Below are positions 52,379-61,698 of a stretch of DNA of 64,000 bases, in pieces (position 1 is the stretch's first letter; every line of letters starts with the position of its first letter). The stretch covers positions 172,610-236,609 of the forward strand of contig CABIXV010000006.1 in the NCBI GenBank assembly GCA_902362775.1. Reading direction: 5' to 3'. This DNA is from Clostridiales bacterium (GTDB lineage Bacteria; Bacillota; Clostridia; Oscillospirales; Oscillospiraceae). The position numbers and the translations under genes were made by a program. A model generated the notes under the pieces. The model saw only the letters and a list, made by a program, of their open reading frames with translations, was not told the origin of the DNA and did not search any database.

Positions 52379-53532
52379 CCAAATACAATCTGAAAATGCC
52401 CCGTGAGATCTTCAGCGGCGAGGACGCCCTAGAAAACCTGAAGACCATCCTGCTGGCCAACGGGGTAAAAAAAGCCGCCGTCTTTACGGATAAGGGCATC
52501 CAGAGCGCCGGCCTGCTGGACTTCCCCATGGACAGGATCCGGGCCGCCGGGGTAGAGAGCGTGATCCTTGACGACCTGCCCCCGGAGCCCACCTACTCCC
52601 AGGTCCAGGCCCTGGCGGACGCCTACACGGCCAGCGGCGCTGACTTTATCATAGCCGTGGGCGGCGGCAGCGTCATGGATACCGCCAAGCTGTCCAGCAT
52701 CCTGTCCACCGGGGAATATACCATGCAAGACCTGCTGGACACACCTTCTCTCGGCAGGAAGCACGTCAAGACCCTGATGATCCCCACCACCGCCGGCACC
52801 GGCGCCGAGGCCACCCCAAACGCCATCGTGGCCGTGCCTGAGAAGGAGCTGAAGGTGGGCATCGTCAACGGCCAAATGGTTGCCGACTATGTGATACTGG
52901 ATGCGGTAATGATCAAGAAGCTGCCCCGGAAGATCGCCGCCGCCACCGGAGTGGATGCCCTGTGCCACGCCATCGAGTGCTGGACCAGCAACAAGTCCAA
53001 TCCCTTCAGCGACCTGTTCGCCATGGAGGCCCTGGACCTAATCCTCAACCACATCGAGCCCGCCTGCGATGACTCCGAGGCTATGGACGCCAAGAACAAG
53101 ATGCAGATTGCCAGCTTCCTGGCCGGTGTAGCCATCGCCGCTTCAGGCACCACCGCCGTCCATGCCCTGAGTTACCCTCTGGGCGGCAAGTACCACATCG
53201 CCCACGGTGTGTCTAACGCCATTCTGCTGGTGCCGGTGATGAAGTTCAATGAGCCGGTGTGCCGGGAGAAGTTCGCCCAGGCCTATGACCGCTGTGTCCA
53301 CGGGGCGCACACCTGCGAAACCGCAGAGAAAAAGAGCGCCTACATGATCCAGTGGATGGAGGAGATCGTCAAGCATCTGGAGATCCCGGCCAGTCTCAAG
53401 GAGTTCGGCGTACCGACGGAGGACCTGGAAGACCTGGTGAAGTCCGGTATGGAAGTCACCCGCCTGCTGGCCAACAATATGCGGGAAGTCACCCCGGATG
53501 ACGCCCGCTCTATCTATTGGCAGATCCTGTGA
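52372..53532 (+). CDS. Iron-containing alcohol dehydrogenase family protein
   Basis: 386 residues. The NAD-binding half shows DFIIAVGGGSVMDTAKLSSI and TLMIPTTAGTGAEATPNAIV. The iron-binding half has GVDALCHAIECWTSNKSNPF and HALSYPLGGKYHIAHGVSNA, which supply the Asp and His ligands. ATG 52372 follows GAGGAGGAAG. It should reduce or oxidise a short alcohol or hydroxy acid; in this operon perhaps an aldehyde intermediate of sugar-acid breakdown. Confidence 0.88.
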   Translation: MLTKYNLKMPREIFSGEDALENLKTILLANGVKKAAVFTDKGIQSAGLLDFPMDRIRAAGVESVILDDLPPEPTYSQVQALADAYTASGADFIIAVGGGSVMDTAKLSSILSTGEYTMQDLLDTPSLGRKHVKTLMIPTTAGTGAEATPNAIVAVPEKELKVGIVNGQMVADYVILDAVMIKKLPRKIAAATGVDALCHAIECWTSNKSNPFSDLFAMEALDLILNHIEPACDDSEAMDAKNKMQIASFLAGVAIAASGTTAVHALSYPLGGKYHIAHGVSNAILLVPVMKFNEPVCREKFAQAYDRCVHGAHTCETAEKKSAYMIQWMEEIVKHLEIPASLKEFGVPTEDLEDLVKSGMEVTRLLANNMREVTPDDARSIYWQIL

Positions 53533-53560
53533 GCGCAGGCAAGCGAGGGGAGGAAGCGAT

Positions 53561-54472
53561 ATGAAACAAACAGAATTGAAGGGGATCATCGTCCCCATTG
53601 TGACACCTATGGACCCGAAGGACGAGAGCGTCAATCTGGGCGAGCTTCGTAACCAGATCGAACGTCAGATCGCCGGCGGCGTACACGGGCTATTTACTTT
53701 TGGCACCAATGGCGAAGGCTATATCTTGAGCATGAAGGAAAAGGAAGCCGTACTGGAGGCCGCCATCGATCAGGTGAGGGGCAGGGTCCCAGTCTACGCC
53801 GGTACCGGCTGCATCTCCACCCGGGACACCATTTACATGAGTAAGCGGGCCGAGGAGATGGGGGCCGATGTGCTGTCCATCATTACGCCCAGCTTTGCCG
53901 TGGCCAGCCAGAAGGAGCTGTACGACCACTATGCAGAGGTCTCCAAGCATATAAACATCCCCATCGTGCTCTATAATATTCCGCCCCGCACCGGCAACAA
54001 GCTGCTGCCCGAGACAGTGGCCAAGCTTGCCAGGGATGTGGATGTGATCATGGGCGCCAAGGACTCCAGCGGAGATATCGACAACCTGAAAGCATACATC
54101 CGTCAGACCCAGGACATTGGGAAGGACTTTGCCGTACTGGCCGGCAACGACGGCTCCATCCTCACCTGCCTGAAAGAGGGCGGCGCCGGCGGTATCGCCG
54201 GCCGGGCCAACCTGTATCCCAGGACTCTGGCCTCCATCTACAACTACTTTGCAGCCGGCGAGCTGGATAAGGCCCAGGAGATACAGGACGCGGTGTCCAC
54301 CCTCCAGCGGGTATTCAAGTTCGGCAATCCCAATACCGTTATCAAGAAGGCCGTCAATCTGCTGGGCTATCCTGTAGGGGACTGCCGCCGGCCCTTCAAC
54401 TACCTGTGCGATGAAGGGCTCGCTGAGCTCAAGGCGGTGCTGAAGGAAAACGAGGAGAAGGGCCTGTGCTGA
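53561..54472 (+). CDS. Dihydrodipicolinate synthase/N-acetylneuraminate lyase family aldolase
   Basis: 303 residues, Schiff-base class I aldolase. Visible signatures: GIIVPIVTPMDPKDESVNLG, FGTNGEGYILSMKEKEAVLE, YNIPPRTGNKLLPE (active-site Tyr) and VIMGAKDSSGDIDNL (Schiff-base Lys). ATG 53561 follows GAGGGGAGG; upstream in-frame codons overlap the dehydrogenase. In a catabolic operon it more likely cleaves or forms a 2-oxo sugar acid than makes lysine. Confidence 0.87.
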   Translation: MKQTELKGIIVPIVTPMDPKDESVNLGELRNQIERQIAGGVHGLFTFGTNGEGYILSMKEKEAVLEAAIDQVRGRVPVYAGTGCISTRDTIYMSKRAEEMGADVLSIITPSFAVASQKELYDHYAEVSKHINIPIVLYNIPPRTGNKLLPETVAKLARDVDVIMGAKDSSGDIDNLKAYIRQTQDIGKDFAVLAGNDGSILTCLKEGGAGGIAGRANLYPRTLASIYNYFAAGELDKAQEIQDAVSTLQRVFKFGNPNTVIKKAVNLLGYPVGDCRRPFNYLCDEGLAELKAVLKENEEKGLC

Positions 54473-54521
54473 AGCGCAGCTCTTAAACACCCGAACCAAA
54501 TATGAGCAGGAGGCGAAGAAT

Positions 54522-55616
54522 ATGAATAGACCCATTCTCGGCATCTCTATGGGTGACCCCTTTGGAAATGGGCCGGAGATCACTGTCCGGGCCCTGAACG
54601 ACAGGACCGTCTATGACCGTTGCCGCCCCCTGGTAGTGGGCGATGTGAGCAGTATGAACTATGCCCTGAAGGTAGCCAAAAAGGTCTCCGGCATCGGCCT
54701 GGCTCTGAACCCAGTGAAAGACATGAAGGACGCCAGATTCACCTATGGTGCCATCGATGTGCTGGACCTCGGCCTGGTGCCCGCCGGCCAGATCCCGGAC
54801 ACCTCCGGCCAGGATGAGCCCAGGCCCTTCGGCATCGGCGCCTGCGCCCTGGGGGGCGAGGCGTCCTTCCAGTATGTGAAAAAGGTCATTGAGCTGGCCA
54901 TGGCCGGCGAGGTAGATGCCACCGTCACCAATGCCCTGGCCAAGGAGGCCATCAACATGGCCGGCCACCACTACTCCGGCCATACCGAGATCTATGCCGA
55001 CTACACCCACACCGATAAGTACACCATGATGCTGGCACACGAGGGCCTGCGGGTGGTCCACGTCTCCACCCACGTCTCTCTGCGGGAGGCCTGCGACCGG
55101 GTGAAGAAGGCTCGGGTGCTGGAGTGTATCCGCATCGCCAGCGAGGGCTGCAAGGCTCTGGGCATCGAAGATCCCAAGATCGGCGTGGCGGGACTTAACC
55201 CCCACTGCGGCGAGAACGGTATGTTCGGGCGGGAGGAGATCGAAGAGATCCAGCCCGCCATCGACCAGGCTTTGGCCGATGGCATTAACATTCCGGAGAA
55301 AAAGCCCACTCCTCCCGACACCATCTTTTCAAAGGCACTGGGCGGCTGGTACGACATCGTGGTGGTCATGTATCACGACCAGGGGCACATTCCCCTGAAG
55401 GTGAAAGGATTTGTCTACAACAGGGAGGAAAAACACTGGGAGGCGGTGGCCGGCGTGAACGTCACCTTGGGTCTGCCCATCATCCGGGCCAGCGTGGACC
55501 ACGGCACCGGCTTCGGCCATGCGGGCAGCGGCCACGCCAACGAGCTCAGCCTCATCCATGCCATGGATTATGCCATCCGGCTGGCCCGCCATGCGGATCG
55601 CAAAGAAGGAGAGTGA
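54522..55616 (+). CDS. PdxA-family 4-phosphate dehydrogenase (PdxA2/threonate-4-phosphate type)
   Basis: 364 residues. Family motifs: GISMGDPFGNGPEITVRALN, GHTEIYADYTHTDKYTMMLA, GLNPHCGENGMFGREEIEEI, VVMYHDQGHIPLKVKGFVYN and LPIIRASVDHGTGFGHAGSG, with the three metal-binding histidines. PdxA works in vitamin B6 synthesis, but next to a DUF1537 kinase it is the PdxA2 type, which oxidises and decarboxylates four-carbon acid phosphates to dihydroxyacetone phosphate. AGGAGGCG precedes ATG 54522. Confidence 0.88.
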   Translation: MNRPILGISMGDPFGNGPEITVRALNDRTVYDRCRPLVVGDVSSMNYALKVAKKVSGIGLALNPVKDMKDARFTYGAIDVLDLGLVPAGQIPDTSGQDEPRPFGIGACALGGEASFQYVKKVIELAMAGEVDATVTNALAKEAINMAGHHYSGHTEIYADYTHTDKYTMMLAHEGLRVVHVSTHVSLREACDRVKKARVLECIRIASEGCKALGIEDPKIGVAGLNPHCGENGMFGREEIEEIQPAIDQALADGINIPEKKPTPPDTIFSKALGGWYDIVVVMYHDQGHIPLKVKGFVYNREEKHWEAVAGVNVTLGLPIIRASVDHGTGFGHAGSGHANELSLIHAMDYAIRLARHADRKEGE

Positions 55617-55667
55617 GGAAAAAGGCTATGTCCCCGGCACAAAATAAAGGATGAAAGGGAGAAAACA

Positions 55668-56966
55668 ATGGAAACAAAAGAATCTAAAAAAGCGATGTCC
55701 CTTGGGAAGCGGTCAATCATCGGCCTGATCTGCGGATTGATTTTGGGCGGAATCCTGTGCTTCGTTCCGCCGGGCGTGATACGGGACAACTTCCTGATCG
55801 ACACGGTCCTTAAAATCGTAGGCACTGGTTATCTCAACCTGATCAAAATGACGATCGTTCCCTTCGTATTTGCGTCTCTGGTCATGGGTATCTCCTCAGC
55901 CACCGATGTCAAGCAGGTCGGCCGCATCGGCTCCAAGATCCTGCTGATCTATATGTGTACTACGGTGGTGGCCTCTGCGGTGGGGATTGCGGGCGGCATG
56001 ATCCTCAAGCCCGGCGTCGGCGTCAACCTCGGCTCTTTTGACCTGAGCAGCCAGTTCTCTGAAGTAGAGACTTCTTTTGCCGATGTTATTTTGGACTTCA
56101 TCCCCACGAATATAGTCGCATCCTTTGCGGAAGGTGAAATGATCCACATCGTGCTGTTCGCTGTATTTGTCGGCATCGCCATGAGTCTGCTCGGCGCAAA
56201 GGCCGAGCCGGTCCGACAGTTCAATGAGGCCTTCGGCAATGTTATGTTAAAGATCGTCAACATCGTAATGAGCCTGACCCCCTATGGCGTATGTGCGCTG
56301 ATGGCGACCACGGTGGCTAATCTGGGCTTTGACATCATCATCACCCTCGCCAAGTACTGCGTGTGTGAGATCTCCCTGTTCTTCCTATACGGCTTTGCGG
56401 TCTATGGCCTGCTGTTTACTATCTTCACCAAGCAGAGCTTCTTCAAGCTGCTGAAGAAATACGCAAAGATTGCGCTGGTCCCCTTCTCCACCTCCTCCTC
56501 TAACGCCACGATCCCCTATTCCATCCAGTTCTGCCGCAGCGTGGGCGTTTCTGAAAAGGTCGCCGCCTTTACGATCCCTCTGGGCGCAACGCTGAATATG
56601 GACGGCACCGCCATCATGCAGGGCATGACCGTTGTATTTGTTTCCCAGTTGTATAACATCGATCTGACCTTTACCATGCTGATCACCCTGATCATCACCA
56701 TCACGCTGGCGACCGTCGGCTCTCCCGGAATGCCCGGCGTAGTTATGGTGACATTGACGCTGGTCCTTCAGTCCGTAGGGTTCCCCCTGGAAGTCATCGC
56801 CATCATCGTGGCCATCGACAAGTTCCCCGATATGTTCAAGACTGTTCTGAATGTTTTAGGCGACTCCATCTGCACCATCATCGTCGCCAACAGCGAGCAC
56901 GAGTTCGATCCGGATATGTTCAACGACAAAAAAGCCGCCGACGTTGATGCCAGCCTGATGGGCTGA
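55668..56966 (+). CDS. Dicarboxylate/amino acid:cation symporter (DAACS family)
   Basis: 432 residues with eight or so helices and two hairpins. Signature parts: PFSTSSSNATIPYSIQFCRS (hairpin with serine stretch), FTIPLGATLNMDGTAIMQGM (the NMDGT ion site) and ATVGSPGMPGVVMV. It imports an acidic substrate with Na+ or H+ and is the only transporter of this operon, so it probably brings in the sugar acid or a related acid. GGGAGAAA lies before ATG 55668. Confidence 0.9.
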   Translation: METKESKKAMSLGKRSIIGLICGLILGGILCFVPPGVIRDNFLIDTVLKIVGTGYLNLIKMTIVPFVFASLVMGISSATDVKQVGRIGSKILLIYMCTTVVASAVGIAGGMILKPGVGVNLGSFDLSSQFSEVETSFADVILDFIPTNIVASFAEGEMIHIVLFAVFVGIAMSLLGAKAEPVRQFNEAFGNVMLKIVNIVMSLTPYGVCALMATTVANLGFDIIITLAKYCVCEISLFFLYGFAVYGLLFTIFTKQSFFKLLKKYAKIALVPFSTSSSNATIPYSIQFCRSVGVSEKVAAFTIPLGATLNMDGTAIMQGMTVVFVSQLYNIDLTFTMLITLIITITLATVGSPGMPGVVMVTLTLVLQSVGFPLEVIAIIVAIDKFPDMFKTVLNVLGDSICTIIVANSEHEFDPDMFNDKKAADVDASLMG

Positions 56967-57012
56967 TCAGTCGGAACGGCCATCATTTCAGTTCAATTGG
57001 AGGACTTATACC

Positions 57013-58218
57013 ATGGTTATTCACAGCGAATTTTTGGACTCACTCACCCCATCTGCAATCCGCAGCATCACCGCAAAGATCCGTGATAAAGCAAAGCAGG
57101 GCGAGAAGGTCGTATCCTTTGCCGGGGGACTGCCCAGCGCAGAATTTTTCCCCATAGAGGATCTGAAAAAAATCGATGAGCAGATCTTTGAGGAGGAAGC
57201 CGGCGAGGCGATCCAATATGCCGCCTCCGACGGCTATGACCCGCTCAGAGAATACCTGGTCACGTTCATGGAGCGCTTCCAGGTCACCGGTCTAAGCTAT
57301 AAAAACTTCCTGATCACCAGCGGTGCGCAGCAGGGGCTGGCTTACCTGTCCAAGGGCCTTATCACCCCCGGCTCTGTCGTGATCACTGAAAATCCCTCTT
57401 ATCCCGGGGCCCTGGAGACATTCCGTTCCTATGGCGCAAAAGTCGTCGGCATCAAAATGGACGATGAGGGTATGTCCATGGACGAGCTGGAGCAGGCGCT
57501 GAAAGCAAACGGGCACGTCGCCTTTATCTATACCATTGCCGATTTCCAAAACCCCATGGGCGCCAGTATGTCCATCCCCCGCCGCAAGCAGCTTGTGGAT
57601 CTGGCCGAGCGCTATGATACCTTTGTGGTGGAGGATGCGCCATACAGCCTAATCTCCTTTGACGGAACAGTCATGCCCGCCATCAAGCGCTTTGACAAAT
57701 ATGGCCGGGTGATCTATTCCGGCTCCACTTCCAAGACGATCGCCCCCGGCCTGCGGATCGGCTGGCTGATCGCCGACGAGGAGAGCATCCAAAAATTAGT
57801 TTACTTGAAGATGCGGGACGACCTCCAGGTAAACAATCTGGCCCAGCGCCAGGTGCTCCATTACCTGCAGGATCATGATTTTGACGGCCATCTCCGGCAG
57901 GTCGTGGAGGTATATAAGAAGCGCAAGGAGACTATGATTGAGCAGGTGATGGCCAGCTTTCCCGAGGGCACCCGCATCGTCCCCTCCGGCGGCGGTCTCT
58001 TCCTCTGGGTGGAGCTTCCCGAGGGCAACGATACACTGGAGATGTTCGATTATGTATTCCAAAAGAATATCGCCTATGTGCCCGGCGTATTCTTCTGTCC
58101 CGACGGCAGCGGGAAAAACGCCATGCGTCTGAATTTCTCTACCACGGGCGAAGATAAGATCCGGGAGTGCATCCCCATTTTGGGCCAGATGATCAAGGAA
58201 TATATCCAGCATAAATAA
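57013..58218 (+). CDS. PLP-dependent aminotransferase, class I/II (2-aminoadipate/LysN-like)
   Basis: 401 residues. EKVVSFAGGLPSAEFFPIED near the N-terminus is typical of the MocR/LysN-type aminotransferases. IYTIADFQNPMGASMSIPRR binds PLP, YSGSTSKTIAPGLRIGWLIA holds the PLP lysine, and VPSGGGLFLWVELPEG follows. It has no HTH domain, so it is an enzyme, not a regulator. It would move amino groups between an amino acid and a 2-oxo acid made by this operon. ATG 57013 follows GGAGGAC. Confidence 0.87.
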   Translation: MVIHSEFLDSLTPSAIRSITAKIRDKAKQGEKVVSFAGGLPSAEFFPIEDLKKIDEQIFEEEAGEAIQYAASDGYDPLREYLVTFMERFQVTGLSYKNFLITSGAQQGLAYLSKGLITPGSVVITENPSYPGALETFRSYGAKVVGIKMDDEGMSMDELEQALKANGHVAFIYTIADFQNPMGASMSIPRRKQLVDLAERYDTFVVEDAPYSLISFDGTVMPAIKRFDKYGRVIYSGSTSKTIAPGLRIGWLIADEESIQKLVYLKMRDDLQVNNLAQRQVLHYLQDHDFDGHLRQVVEVYKKRKETMIEQVMASFPEGTRIVPSGGGLFLWVELPEGNDTLEMFDYVFQKNIAYVPGVFFCPDGSGKNAMRLNFSTTGEDKIRECIPILGQMIKEYIQHK

Positions 58219-58355
58219 CAGATCAGCCGGTTGAGCGCTGTGCCTCAGCCGGCTGATTTATTTTATGGGATCCGCAGCAGGAGTAGACAAATCGCAAAAA
58301 GCATATTACACTTAACCTTACCAGAATGCACAGAAAATGACAGGAGGGGAAGCAG

Positions 58356-60140
58356 GTGCATCGTAAAGTTCGGGTGTTGGGCATTGCCCCGTATGATAAC
58401 ATGAAAGCGCTGATGCTCAACCTAGCGCAGGAACGGGACGATATAGAGCTGACCGTGTTTGTGGGGGACTTACAGCAGGGCGTTGAGTTGGCCAAGCGGA
58501 ATTTTTATAACGATTATGACGCCATCGTGTCCCGCGGCGGGACGGCCCAGCTACTGCAGGAGGAGTTGGATCTCCCTGTGGTCGAGATCGCCGTGACGCC
58601 CTTTGATATCATGCGGGCCATGAAGCTGGCCAAAAGTGTCTCTGACCAGTATGTGATCGTGGGGTTTCCCGGCGTCACGGCCAGTGCGGAACAGCTTTGT
58701 CAACTGATGCAGTATCAAATCGACATCCATACGATCCAGAATGAGGCGCAGGCGGAGGAGACCCTTTGGGAACTGCGGCAGAAGGGGACGGGAGCCATTC
58801 TGTGCGACATGGTCACCAACCGCACCGCAATGCGCCTGGGGCTGAACGTAGTGCTCATCACCTCCGGCCCGGAGAGCATCCAGGCCGCCTTCACCGACGC
58901 AGTACGGCTGTGCCGCTGCTATGAAAATCTCCGGGAAGAGAACCGCTTTCTGCGTAGCATTATCTGGAACCAGATCAACCATACGCTCGTCTTTGACGAT
59001 TGGGGCGAGATCTTTTTCTCTACACTGGAAAATAACGCTCTGCCCATTGTGGACAGCCTGCGGGAAGAACGAAAGAATGTTTCGGGATCCGAGGAGCGGC
59101 GCATCCTCAAGCGGATCAGCAATGTCCGGTATGATGTCCGTATGAAGGGGGAGGAGTTGAACGGCCACAGCTATGTGGCATGCTATTTTTCAGACAGCCG
59201 GGTGCCCTCGGCGGAACTGCAGCGTGGTATCCGCTTGGTAAGTCAGCAGGATGCCGAGCAGGAGTACAACGGGAGCCTCTATGGCATGGCCGGCCTGATA
59301 CGCGACCTGCAGGCCTCATGCGCCCATATCAACCAGTCTGCACAGCCGGTCATGGTGAGCGGGGAAGTGGGGTGTCTGAAGGAGCAGGTAGTAAATTACC
59401 TCTATATCACCAGCAGCCGCAGCAACAGCCCTTTGGTCATTATAGACTGCTTCCTTCTCAACGACAAGGCCTGGGACTATCTGTTGAACCATCACAACTC
59501 CCCCCTCGCCCAGAGCGGATGCACCATTTTTCTCAAAGGGGTAGATGTCCTTTCCGCAGAGCACCGCCGTCAGATCCTGGCGAATATGCTGGCCATGGAT
59601 ATCTGCAAGCGAAACCGGGTGGTGTTTTCTTGCGTGTGTCAATCCGGAGAATCAGTCACGGAGGCGGGGATGGCCTTTGTGGAGCATTTGGGATGCCTAG
59701 TCCTGTATCTTCCTCCCATGCGACAGTATATATCCCAGATCCCGGCGGCGGCCAATATATGCCTGAGCAATTTGAACACCGAGCTGGTCAAACAACTGTT
59801 AGGGCTGGAGCCCGGCGCGGTACAGCTGCTGCAAGACTATGACTGGCCCGGCAACCACGCCCAGTTTCAGCGCATCCTGCGGGAATTGGCCGCCATGACT
59901 GACGGACTTTATATCACCCGGGCGGATACCGCCCAAATTCTGCAGCGGGAGCGCACTGTGCCGCTGGCAGAGCGGAAGGCCGAGAACCGAAGTCCACAAA
60001 TCGATTTTGATGGGACCCTGGACCAAATCAATCAAGAGATCATCTGCCACATACTGGAGGAAGAAAATGGGAACCAGAGCCGGACCGCCCGCCGTCTTGG
60101 GATCAGCCGGACGACATTATGGCGATTATTGAATCGGTAG
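58356..60140 (+). CDS. PrpR-N domain regulator with degenerate AAA+ domain and Fis-type HTH
   Basis: 594 residues. Residues 1-190 form a PrpR_N sensor: RVLGIAPYDNMKALMLNLAQ, YDAIVSRGGTAQLLQEELDL, VVEIAVTPFDIMRAMKLAKS. The centre follows a sigma-54 activator only loosely. Walker A is GEVGCLKE where GxxGxGKE is expected, the Walker B Asp-Glu is replaced in GCTIFLKGVDVLS, and GAFTGA is missing. The end DQINQEIICHILEEENGNQS, then RTARRLGISRTTLWRLLNR is a Fis-type HTH. It therefore probably binds DNA and a small molecule but does not drive sigma-54 polymerase. The GTG start at 58356 follows AGGAGGGG. It lies 137 bp after the aminotransferase stop, same strand. Stop codon TAG. Confidence 0.85.
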   Translation: MHRKVRVLGIAPYDNMKALMLNLAQERDDIELTVFVGDLQQGVELAKRNFYNDYDAIVSRGGTAQLLQEELDLPVVEIAVTPFDIMRAMKLAKSVSDQYVIVGFPGVTASAEQLCQLMQYQIDIHTIQNEAQAEETLWELRQKGTGAILCDMVTNRTAMRLGLNVVLITSGPESIQAAFTDAVRLCRCYENLREENRFLRSIIWNQINHTLVFDDWGEIFFSTLENNALPIVDSLREERKNVSGSEERRILKRISNVRYDVRMKGEELNGHSYVACYFSDSRVPSAELQRGIRLVSQQDAEQEYNGSLYGMAGLIRDLQASCAHINQSAQPVMVSGEVGCLKEQVVNYLYITSSRSNSPLVIIDCFLLNDKAWDYLLNHHNSPLAQSGCTIFLKGVDVLSAEHRRQILANMLAMDICKRNRVVFSCVCQSGESVTEAGMAFVEHLGCLVLYLPPMRQYISQIPAAANICLSNLNTELVKQLLGLEPGAVQLLQDYDWPGNHAQFQRILRELAAMTDGLYITRADTAQILQRERTVPLAERKAENRSPQIDFDGTLDQINQEIICHILEEENGNQSRTARRLGISRTTLWRLLNR

Positions 60141-60329
60141 CTCTTGGCGGCAGCACTCAATATTTATTCCGGAAGCCAACGGAGCAGATGTTCCCGGGAT
60201 ACCGAAGCGCCCTTTTCCCGCTTCTGCGGTCTTACTCCGCATAGGCGGAGATACCAACTGAAGCCAGATCTTTCGACAGGCCAAGAGAGGCCGGGGCCGC
60301 TGACCAATCACCGGCAGACACTTCTCCCC

Positions 60330-60608
60330 CCGCAGCCTGTCCTTGGGGTCCATCAGCTCGATATTCGCCATTTCAGACTGGCTGACCACCGCCACGCCGC
60401 AGCCCCAGTAGTACAGCAGGGCGGGGATCACGGCGGCAATACAGATGCTGATATAGCTGGTCTCGGTGAAGGCGGCCATCAGGAAGGCGCCGGAGCCCAT
60501 GACCGGGGAGAGGATCTGGCCGCCGGTGGAGACCACAGATTCCACGCCGCCGGCGAAGGCGGGCTTATGCCCCTGGATTTCATCAGAGGGATGGTGAAGG
60601 CCTGTGTC
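60330..60608 (-). pseudogene. Internal fragment of a fused TRAP permease gene
   Basis: The minus strand encodes FAGGVESVVSTGGQILSPVM, GSGAFLMAAFTETSYISICI and AAVIPALLYYWGCGVAVVSQ, the conserved block of 4TM/12TM TRAP permeases. A frame change near 60590 separates it from FTIPLMKS, also family sequence. Both ends are cut: on the right by the E4 module at about 60608, on the left near 60330. It is a relic. Confidence 0.7.
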
Positions 60609-61055
60609 AAGTCTCTTATCAATCATAAGCTGCTCACAGTCGACCTCGTCCCAATCCTACCCAATATAAAAGGCGGTAAATTTTTCATCGTGCCTGACGA
60701 AGTGTTTTACCTAGAACTGGGCCACGGAGCAATCACGGTCTACGCCTATCTGCTGTGCTACGAAGACCGTTGCACACACCAGTGCCACCCCAGTTATAAC
60801 ACCATCTTCTCCACAGCCGGCCTTGCCGTCAACACCGTGATGAAGCACATCTCTGCACTGGCAGATAAACAACTCATCGCGGTGGAACGCACCAGTTACA
60901 TCGACGACAAAGGCATGAAGTGGAACGACAACAACCTGTATACGATCCTGCCTATCCAGCAGGTGGTGGATACGTTCTATCAACAGCAACTGGACAGGCT
61001 TGAAAGCACTGCCGAGCGCCAGTGTACGGCCAACCTCCTGCGGAACTCCGCATGA
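60591..61055 (+). CDS. Helix-turn-helix protein, replication-initiator-like, E4, with replaced N-terminus
   Basis: From GGKFFIVPDEVFYLELGHGA it matches the E1-E3 proteins: ITVYAYLLCYEDRCTHQCHP, SYNTIFSTAGLAVNTVMKHI, SALADKQLIAVERTSYI. The ~25 residues before this (from ATG 60591, VKACVKSLINHKLLTVDLVP) come from the junction with the TRAP relic, and the small HTH gene that precedes the other copies is missing. So this copy lost its normal start, and expression is doubtful. It marks the left end of E4. Confidence 0.65.
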   Translation: MVKACVKSLINHKLLTVDLVPILPNIKGGKFFIVPDEVFYLELGHGAITVYAYLLCYEDRCTHQCHPSYNTIFSTAGLAVNTVMKHISALADKQLIAVERTSYIDDKGMKWNDNNLYTILPIQQVVDTFYQQQLDRLESTAERQCTANLLRNSA

Positions 61056-61698
61056 CCGCCTGTGAGCCGCTGTGTGCCCTCTTTTGAGGCAGGGAGAGTC
61101 TGCCCACGTGGGGCTGTCCGGGCGGATTTAGCCCGATTTCGGGTGGTGCTTCGTGGCAGGGCAAAATGGGCCCTCGGCGAAACCCAGCGGAGCGGGTTCG
61201 CTACGGAGAGGCAGAGTAGCGGAATGAGCGAGTGCACCTATGGGACGGAAACGAAGGATAAGGAGTTTGCGACGACGAGGAGCAGGATAAAGGCCGGGGT
61301 CGCCGGTGGCATCTCCGGACAGTCAAAACTGCCCGCAGTGCGGGCAGTTACGGGGGCTTTGCGGTGTATCAAAAGTGGGGTCAAAATCCGGCGGCCTGTG
61401 CTGCCATCCCTGCGGTCGTTGTCCCCGAACCCCTGTTGCCACAACGAAAAAACAGGGGTCACGCTCCAAAAAGGAGCAGTTGATAGGCAGGAAAGAGGAA
61501 ACCGCCTCCTCGCCTCCCCCTCAAAGCCATCTGCGCTGGGCTACCCTCAAAAATTGCGCCGCAATGAAACAAAAGAAACGATTTTCTCCGCAGGACGTTG
61601 GATCAGAGAAATGTGAATTGTTTGATAATTCTTCGCCCTGTCCCTGGTTATTTTCTTTCTTCTACGGTATGTTGTGTTGCTGATAGGAGGCAATCTAT
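61056..61698 (+). other. oriT: Candidate oriT region of E4 with deletion of relaxosome genes
   Basis: The palindrome AACTGCCCGCAGTGCGGGCAGTT is not broken (61327-61349, 11-bp arms around G). The 22-bp conserved block lies at 61365-61386, identical to E1. Right after GGAGCAG, TTG ATA GGC AGG AAA GAG at 61480 is the start of the ribbon-helix-helix gene, but it soon runs into unrelated sequence. The relaxase and zinc-ribbon genes are gone. E4 thus keeps an origin but no relaxase. Confidence 0.6.

Noticed and set aside
60144..60590. N-terminal part of a 303-codon frame before the E4 HTH gene
   Set aside because: It is antisense to the TRAP relic; only the part after about 60660 resembles the HTH family.
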